A DNA stretch of 64,000 bases, from the NCBI GenBank assembly GCA_016192455.1, contig JACPUC010000010.1, positions 1 through 64,000 of the forward strand. Reading direction: 5' to 3'. The DNA comes from Candidatus Tectimicrobiota bacterium. GTDB taxonomy: Bacteria > JACPUC01. Positions 59,301 through 64,000 of the stretch are shown here, piece by piece; within the stretch, counting starts at the first letter, position 1; every line of letters begins with the position of its first letter. The translations under genes were made by a program, and so were the position numbers. The notes below the pieces were generated by a model. It did no database searches. It was not told the DNA's origin and saw nothing but the letters and a program-made list of their open reading frames with translations.

Positions 59301-62300
59301 CGCTCGGTGGCCGTGGTGAGCAGCAGCGGGCGGGTCTCCGCGGTCGGCTCGGGCGCGGCGGTGATCTCGGCGTCGGCGCAGGGGGTCTCGTCATCGGCGA
59401 CCATCACGGTGACCCTCGGTCCCCAGCCCCGCAGCCTGCAGGTGACGCCGCAGACCAGCACCATCTCAACCCTTGACGGCACGGTGCAGCTCAGCGCCCT
59501 GGGCACCTTCGCCGACGGCTCCACGCGCGACCTGACGCGCAGCGTCGCCTGGAGGTCCTCGAATGACAGCGTGGCCGTCGTCAGCGGCTCCGGAAGCGTG
59601 CGCGCGCGCGGCGATGGCACGGCTGCCGTCACCGCCACCTCGGAGGGAGTGAGCGCCGCGGCCGTGATCACCGTGGCGAGCGGGGCTGGGGTGCTCACCG
59701 TCTCGGTGGCGCCCGCCACCCCGACCCTGAGCCAGGTCGGCGCCACCACGCAGCTCACGGCGACGAGCGTCAGCGCGGCCGGCGCGACGCAGGATGTCAC
59801 GAGCACCGCCTCCTGGTCCTCCTCCGCGGAGAACGTGGCCACCGTGTCGCCGCGGGGGCTTGTCACCGCGGTTGCCGCCGGCAGCGCGGTGATCACCGCC
59901 TCCGTGAACGGCGCGCAAGGGTCCGCCTCGGTGACGGTGCGCAGCCTCGACCTCCTCGTCACGCCCTCCGAGGTGACCATCGGCACGAGCCGCTCGCGCA
60001 CGCTCACCGCCCTGGGCGGCGTCGCCCCCTTCCTCTGGGCGCCGCGCTCCGGCAGCATCAGCGGCGATGCGACGGGCGCCAGCGTCACCTATACCGCCGC
60101 CTCCCTCACCGGCACCGACGCGGTCATCGTCCGAGACAGCACGGGCTTGCAGGCGCAGGTGAGCGTGACGGTGGTGACCGCGCTGTCGGCCAATCCGACC
60201 CGCGGCTCGCTGCAGCCCCGCGGCACGCAGGTCTTCGATGCCGTGCAGGGGACGTCGCCCTACACCTGGCTCTCCGAAGCAGGCGAGCTGAGTACGAACA
60301 CCGGCAACCGCGTCATCTACACGGCGCCGAACACCACCGGGCGCCACACCCTGACCCTGCGCGACAGCGCCGGCCAGAGCGTCGACATCACGATCACCGT
60401 CGCCCAGCCCGTCACGGTGGAGCCGCCGACCTCGAACGTCAGCCGCGGGGGACGCGGTCAGTTCATCGCCAGCGGCGGCGTGCCGCCCTACTCGACGCGC
60501 GCCACCTGCGGCACCTCCTCGGAGCCCGACGTGCGCGGCAACTTCACCTTCAGCGCTCCGGGCACGCTGGGCCAGTGCATCCTGCAGGTGAGCGATGCCG
60601 AGAACAACCTCTCCCAGGCGGTGGCCTTCGTCACCGATGACCCGGTGATCAGCCCGGCCACGGCCAGCATCGCCCCGAGCGGCATTCTCGTCTTCAACGT
60701 CGCGGGGGGCAGCTCACCCTACCAGTGGAGCGCCAGCAGCGGCACCCTCACCTCCTTCGCCGGCACGGTGACGACCCTCATCGGGCCGCCGACCGCCGGC
60801 CAGTTCACGGTCACCGTGCGCGACCGCGATGGGAAGACCGCCACGGCGACCCTCAGCGTCACCATCCCGCCGGCGATTACCCCCGCCACGGCGACCATCG
60901 GCCCGCAGGAGACCGCCACCTTCACGGCCACCAACGGCAGCGGCGAGTTCACCTGGACGGCGACGGCGGGCACCCTCAGCAGCACCTCGGGCGCCACGAT
61001 TACCTACACCGCGCCGCGCACCGCCGGGCAGTTCACCATCGGCGCCACGGACACGAACCAGGACAGCACCTTCGCCATGGTCTTCGTCATCCAGGATACG
61101 ATCTCCGTCTCGCCGTCCACCGTCGTCATGGATCCGAACGCCACGCAGCTCTTCACCGTGACGGGCGGCACGGGGCGCTTCTCCTGGGCCTCCCAGGCGG
61201 GCAACCTCCTCTCCACCGCCGGCACCAGCGTCACCTATATCGCCCCCTCGATCACCGGCGACTTCCGCCTCACCGCCACGGATACGGCTGGCAACCAGGG
61301 GGTGGCGGCGGTCTCGGTGGCCGGCACGATTCGCATCACCCCGGCAACCGCGACAATGCGGTTCGGCGAGACGCGCACCTTCCGCGCCCTGCGCGGCACC
61401 GGCGACTTCACCTGGGAGTCCACCGCCGGGCAGCTCAGCGCCACCAGCGGCGACAGCGTGGACTTGACCGCCCCGCAGCAGGTGGGCACGGTCAACGTGA
61501 TCCTCAGGGACAATGCGGACAACCAGGTCGTCGCGAACATCGCCGTGGTCAACGACGCCATCCAGATCACCCCGCGCACCGCCCAGATGCAAGTGAATGA
61601 GAGCCGCCTCTTCCAGGCGGTGGGAGGGACGGGCAGCTTTAGCTGGGAGGCCGAGGCCGGCTCCATCAGCTCCACCGTCGGCACCAGCATCACCTACACG
61701 GCTCCCAGCCTGCCGGGCGAGTACACCATCTCGGTGCTCGACTCGAGCGGCAACGGCGGCACCGCGCGGGCCGTCGTGGCGGCTCCCGCCGGCGCCATCA
61801 CCGTGGCTCCGGAGACCCTGGACCTGGAGTTCGGCGAGGTCCGCAACCTCACGGCGGCGGGCGGCAGCGGCCAGTACCGCTGGGAGCTTGAGGGGGCTGC
61901 GGTGGGCACCGTCGCCCCGGAGACCGGCTCGAACGTGCGCTTCAGCGCCGCCTCCACGGCCGGCGCCGCCAGCCTGCGGGTGCGGGATGTCAACGCCCCC
62001 AGCGTCTCCGCCGTGGTGTCGGTAACGGTGCGCTCCGGCGTCGAGAACGGCACCCGTCCCGTCATCACCATGGCTGGATTCGGCACCACCGCTGATGCCT
62101 TCTCCTCGACGCAGGGCGGCACCATCAAGATGATGGCCCAGGTGGTCGACAACGGCGGTCCCGGCAATCTCACCGTGGAGGTCTTCCTTGGGACGGCGAG
62201 CGAGATCGGCACGCGCGTGCAGACGAAATTCTTCGACATGACGGATGCCGACGGCGACGGCATCTTCGAGTTCAGCCAGGCCTTTCCCGGTCTCGGCATC

Positions 62301-62786
62301 AGCGGCGACATTCCGTTGCCGGGCCTGACGATCCGCGCCACCGATGCCGACGGCAACGTCACCTCCTGGCCGAACCTCGACGTGCGCGGGGTTGCCGCCC
62401 CGACCTTCCCCCAGGCCCCCGTTCCCAGCCTGCCCAGCGTCTCGGTCGATACGCCGGTGATCCTCATGGCCGGCTTCGGCACCACGCCCTACACCTACGG
62501 CGGCACCAACGGCGGCAGCGGGCGCATCCAGGCGCTGGTGACGGGCGGCGCCGCCCCGGTGCGCGTGGAGGTCTTCATCGAGGTGCGGGACCCGATTAAC
62601 ATGACGACGACGCGCGCCCCCATCGTGCCGCTTGCCGACCCGGACGGCGACGGCCTCTACAGCGCGGAGTTCCCGCTCGGCGCCGGCGCATTCTCGCTCG
62701 GCGAGCAGGATTTCGGGCTCATCATCGTGGCGACGGGGGCGAATGGACGCTCGGTCACCTGGCCGCACCTCAACATCGTCCGCTGA
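56331..62786 (+). CDS. Giant secreted protein with PPC, Ig-like and BIG2 repeats
   Basis: 2151 aa. A basic N-terminus and hydrophobic segment ending ALPAQAQ (about 41-74) form a long signal peptide. Then, by approximate residue: two PPC-type beta-sandwiches (75-323, each with SGDY-type ends), two Ig-like modules (333-505), two PPC-like modules (520-756), an Ig-like module (766-850), four BIG2-like modules (858-1205) and nine tandem repeats of about 76 aa (1205-1905) with a core such as ITPATATIGPQETATFTATN. Two related C-terminal modules share ITMAGFGTT / ILMAGFGTT starts (about 1910 and 2040). No catalytic domain or sorting signal is evident. A surface adhesin or matrix protein is plausible. 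Confidence 0.85.
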   Translation: MAARRLIPGVAWLWGSEHRRGSSLQRRPPLPGSRRARPRRGSLAAAAPGAFAALLWLGLLATLPLGFALPAQAQVVCQTANLTPISLGSRVQGSLTSRDCLSVVRTTFADPYIFSGRAGQRITLELTSADFDAYLILFDSTGSPIAEDDDSGGERNSRILDFVLPESGDYIFEATSFGAGGSGDYALSLQLTGETGGAGGACATEPLDSNASVQGSLLEGDCQSRRRADAFADLYTFFASAGQRVTIDLQSSSFDAFLLLVNEGGETIASNDDRASGDRNALITDFEIPADGAYTIEVTSFGAVGAGDFFGTGGTGDYQLALQSGEAPPAATEPLSISPESTTARPGATVTFTASGSDVDQNPGGIIWSAPGASFVGSSVGVAQVTWLAPSRAGSFEVVVTSQEGGRAVAQVTVEGTVVPPTTTLSIAPQTATTAPGQVLAFVASGSAVTQNLRGIIWSAPGASFEGASVGVSSVRWRAPSQAGQYQVIVTSADGRRAAASVTVGAAPTPTPTQPSGPPADTSTTRIDPAGDTDNFSMDVDPNEERVSVFIVGVDDALDPNLTLLGRSGETAVFRDDLRRGTGEERLIGTRIGAVSADGLDSFIEGPPTTNTFRIGGFGSTVGSYLIMVGGRRIDPQDEADLFVLEGELQGTSIWVAAVAVDTGLDLLIETVDANGQVVRFADGDPVMNDDNGSGPGGTTASLQNFSVVGRQAQSLDPLLTLVASGGAERRFRVRSFNGQSSGRYLLVIGSPQVFGEGGGGPTPGASSLAIDPSEASIQPGETLVFTALGGAAEFNVGGLVWSASAGTFTTSVFGTASASWQAPRLPGVYRVQVTSSDGGQATAEVRVEGVAPRQQFQFLSITPNAPVLQMIGDTVQLRALGFGPLGTEDITEQVEWAAANGAVASVSDTGLVTAQARGLTRVTASFGSLVGSATVSVQGTGAVQIGRLVVTPSTFTLRSVGATVQLSAVLVQASGRADVSSSATWNSSNRSVAVVSSSGRVSAVGSGAAVISASAQGVSSSATITVTLGPQPRSLQVTPQTSTISTLDGTVQLSALGTFADGSTRDLTRSVAWRSSNDSVAVVSGSGSVRARGDGTAAVTATSEGVSAAAVITVASGAGVLTVSVAPATPTLSQVGATTQLTATSVSAAGATQDVTSTASWSSSAENVATVSPRGLVTAVAAGSAVITASVNGAQGSASVTVRSLDLLVTPSEVTIGTSRSRTLTALGGVAPFLWAPRSGSISGDATGASVTYTAASLTGTDAVIVRDSTGLQAQVSVTVVTALSANPTRGSLQPRGTQVFDAVQGTSPYTWLSEAGELSTNTGNRVIYTAPNTTGRHTLTLRDSAGQSVDITITVAQPVTVEPPTSNVSRGGRGQFIASGGVPPYSTRATCGTSSEPDVRGNFTFSAPGTLGQCILQVSDAENNLSQAVAFVTDDPVISPATASIAPSGILVFNVAGGSSPYQWSASSGTLTSFAGTVTTLIGPPTAGQFTVTVRDRDGKTATATLSVTIPPAITPATATIGPQETATFTATNGSGEFTWTATAGTLSSTSGATITYTAPRTAGQFTIGATDTNQDSTFAMVFVIQDTISVSPSTVVMDPNATQLFTVTGGTGRFSWASQAGNLLSTAGTSVTYIAPSITGDFRLTATDTAGNQGVAAVSVAGTIRITPATATMRFGETRTFRALRGTGDFTWESTAGQLSATSGDSVDLTAPQQVGTVNVILRDNADNQVVANIAVVNDAIQITPRTAQMQVNESRLFQAVGGTGSFSWEAEAGSISSTVGTSITYTAPSLPGEYTISVLDSSGNGGTARAVVAAPAGAITVAPETLDLEFGEVRNLTAAGGSGQYRWELEGAAVGTVAPETGSNVRFSAASTAGAASLRVRDVNAPSVSAVVSVTVRSGVENGTRPVITMAGFGTTADAFSSTQGGTIKMMAQVVDNGGPGNLTVEVFLGTASEIGTRVQTKFFDMTDADGDGIFEFSQAFPGLGISGDIPLPGLTIRATDADGNVTSWPNLDVRGVAAPTFPQAPVPSLPSVSVDTPVILMAGFGTTPYTYGGTNGGSGRIQALVTGGAAPVRVEVFIEVRDPINMTTTRAPIVPLADPDGDGLYSAEFPLGAGAFSLGEQDFGLIIVATGANGRSVTWPHLNIVR

Positions 62787-62806
62787 GGCGGAGCAGCGCC
62801 GATGAA

Positions 62807-62838
62807 CAGGGCCGGACCTCCCGGGAGGTCCGGCCCTG
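62807..62838. terminator. Bidirectional terminator hairpin after the giant protein gene
   Basis: Perfect 16-bp inverted repeat CAGGGCCGGACCTCCC / GGGAGGTCCGGCCCTG with no spacer, 21 nt past the stop of the giant gene and before the convergent SirB1-like gene. It is followed by a short T-stretch on the plus strand. Confidence 0.75.
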
Positions 62839-62953
62839 CCGTTTCTGGACACGCTGCCGCCCCAACCCCTCCGTCTGGCCGGAAGCGAGCGTTCCGCACC
62901 CCTTTCGGTGCGTCGACGATCAACACGGCGCACCGACCGTCCGCGGAGCAGCC

Positions 62954-63817
62954 CTAGCGGCGCCGTTTCTCGAGGATTTCCACGAAGCGATGCAGTCGGC
63001 TGGCGCGCTGCTCCTCGCCGCCGTTGGCATAGATTTGCGCCAAGTTGCGCAGCATGCGGATGAGGATCTCGGCGTCACTTGAAGCCTGCAGGTACTCCTC
63101 GCGGAAGGAGAACCCGAAGCTGGCGAGGAGTTGGGCGCAATCGTGCCGAGCGAGGAGGCGGCCGCCGTTGAAGGCGTCGATGTAGACCTGGTAGTCCTCT
63201 GAGTCGTAGCGCAGGAGGAAGTGCGCCGGCATGCCGATGCCCACCACCGGCAAGCCGAGACGGCGGCAGATGAAGAGGTAGAGGGCGGAGAGGCTGATGG
63301 GGATGCCCAGCTTGCGTTCCAGGACGCGGTTCATGAAGCTGTTGTCGGGGTCGTAGTAGTTCTCGCGGTTGCCCCGGAAGCCGAGAACCTCGAAGAGCTG
63401 GAAGTTCACCGCCTCGATCTGCTCGTCCGGCTCGCGCGCCCGGCGCAGACGCTTGCGGATATCCTCGGCCATCTCGTCGAGGCCGCGGCGATGGGGCTGG
63501 CTGTCATAGTCGGGATAGGCGAAACGAGGCAGCAGAAAGACCCCCTCCTCGAGACTCGAGGCGCCGCCGGGGGTTTCGGCCAGCGCCTGAAACTGCCGCT
63601 CGAGCACCTTGGAGTTGATCTCTTCGAGGACGGCGCGGGCGCGCGCGCTGATGAGGGGGTTGGTGTCGTCCGCGGCCCGCAGGAGCGCGGCGGCGGCCCC
63701 CTCGCCGAGCTCCACCAGCTTGCGGCGCACCGACTTCCAGATGCCCGCGTCTTCCTCTTCCATGAGCTGCAGGAGCGCCTGCAGCTCCGCACCGTGACCA
63801 TGGGCGGGCTTACTCAT
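62954..63817 (-). CDS. SirB1-like transglutaminase-core protein
   Basis: 287 aa. The central part YYDPDNSFMNRVLERKLGIP, then ISLSALYLFICRRLGLPVVGIGMPAHFLLRY, is the SirB1/Transglut_core2 signature. The helical N-terminal part (about 1-110) reads like a short HEAT/TPR-type repeat (LLRAADDTNPLISARARAVL). The papain-like Cys expected in active transglutaminases is not seen at the usual place, as in most SirB1 proteins. The ATG overlaps the stop of the next upstream gene (ATGA), so the two are coupled. Function is not firmly known. Confidence 0.85.
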   Translation of the reverse strand: MSKPAHGHGAELQALLQLMEEEDAGIWKSVRRKLVELGEGAAAALLRAADDTNPLISARARAVLEEINSKVLERQFQALAETPGGASSLEEGVFLLPRFAYPDYDSQPHRRGLDEMAEDIRKRLRRAREPDEQIEAVNFQLFEVLGFRGNRENYYDPDNSFMNRVLERKLGIPISLSALYLFICRRLGLPVVGIGMPAHFLLRYDSEDYQVYIDAFNGGRLLARHDCAQLLASFGFSFREEYLQASSDAEILIRMLRNLAQIYANGGEEQRASRLHRFVEILEKRRR

Positions 63818-64000
63818 CTATACAGCTCCAAACGCTCCTCCTTGGGGCGATGGTCGAAGATGCGTTTGCTCTTCAGCTCGTAGCGCGGCAGGGTCTGCGG
63901 CGGCACCACCTCGGTCTCCAGGCGCACGCCGATGGCGTCGCGGTAGACCGCTTCGGCCTGCGCGGCCACGGTGGCATAGTCTGTCGCCGGCACGCTGGGG
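63814..64000 (-). CDS. C-terminal end of a phenylacetate-CoA ligase-like AMP-forming enzyme (cut by window edge)
   Basis: About 61 codons of the C-terminus, ending in TGA at 63816-63814. The peptide AIGVRLETEVVPPQTLPRYE followed by LKSKRIFDHR matches the C-terminal mini-domain of PaaK-type phenylacetate-CoA ligases (VELVPPGTLPR..GKAKRVIDLR), whose Lys takes part in adenylation. Such ligases activate aromatic acids to CoA thioesters, which would suit the aromatic cluster 24 kb away. The rest of the gene lies beyond the right edge. Confidence 0.7.
   Translation of the reverse strand, partial: PSVPATDYATVAAQAEAVYRDAIGVRLETEVVPPQTLPRYELKSKRIFDHRPKEERLELYR

Noticed and set aside
60714-62933. 739-codon minus-strand open frame inside the giant gene
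   Set aside because: Antisense to the repeat modules, which have a clear protein pattern; the opposite frame is low-complexity.

Overview
The window is GC-rich, densely coded bacterial DNA with no rRNA, tRNA or CRISPR array that I could recognise. The gene content suggests an uncultivated, Gram-negative, largely anaerobic or facultative heterotroph. The evidence is FtsEX/EnvC/CtpA/YibQ envelope genes, ETF plus acyl-CoA dehydrogenases, ferredoxin-dependent 2-oxoacid oxidoreductase, Mo-bisPGD enzymes, a cobalamin-type reductive dehalogenase homologue and benzoyl-CoA-pathway-like proteins. A Desulfobacterota/Tectomicrobia/Rokubacteria/NC10-like lineage would fit, but this is inference from style and not a placement.

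Layout. 0-4.2 kb: tail of an IS630-type transposase, then a minus-strand unit dienelactone hydrolase -> acyl-CoA dehydrogenase -> etfA -> etfB. 4.6-9.0 kb: a TauABC/SsuABC-like importer with two permeases. 9.3-11.6 kb: half-size GDT1-like protein, an AprA/FrdA-like flavoprotein and a 2x[4Fe-4S] ferredoxin. 11.8-27.4 kb: a long minus-strand run that starts with two tandem MoaD-like + molybdopterin oxidoreductase pairs. It continues with a four-cluster ferredoxin subunit, an NrfD membrane subunit, two PYROXD2/CrtI-like flavoproteins flanking a CoxG-like protein, a LivK-type binding protein, a RdhA-like protein and a cupin. 27.6-30.8 kb: divergent porGD-porA-porB. 31.1-35.6 kb: membrane protein, class III cyclase, a HicBA toxin-antitoxin locus behind a near-consensus promoter, and pyrF. 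35.8-41.4 kb: a minus-strand aromatic/acyl-CoA cluster (BamA-like hydrolase, 4-hydroxybenzoyl-CoA-reductase-type FAD/[4Fe-4S] and [2Fe-2S] subunits, glutaryl-CoA-dehydrogenase-like ACAD) and a formyltransferase. 42-51 kb: ftsE-ftsX-envC-ctpA-yibQ, tsaD and a third PYROXD2-like flavoprotein. 51.3-64 kb: small membrane protein, ASCH-like protein, Fic protein with a perfect upstream palindrome, two divergent secreted repeat proteins (about 580 and 2151 aa), SirB1-like protein and the end of a phenylacetate-CoA-ligase-like gene.

Most unusual part: 11.8-30.8 kb. Two paralogous Mo enzymes, neither with a Tat signal, each preceded by its own MoaD-like carrier, appear to share one ferredoxin/NrfD pair. 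Both MoaD genes have the same palindrome TTGAC-N4-GTCAA upstream, which looks like a CRP/FNR-family box. Together with flavoproteins, a cytoplasmic RdhA-like enzyme and a divergent ferredoxin oxidoreductase, this looks like an anaerobically regulated catabolic locus whose substrate I cannot name. A second point of interest is the aromatic cluster at 36-40 kb, which has the small and medium subunits of a 4-HBCR-type enzyme but no large Mo subunit nearby. A dispersed hairpin-rich repeat occurs at 11.7, 17.1 and (diverged) 35.6 kb.
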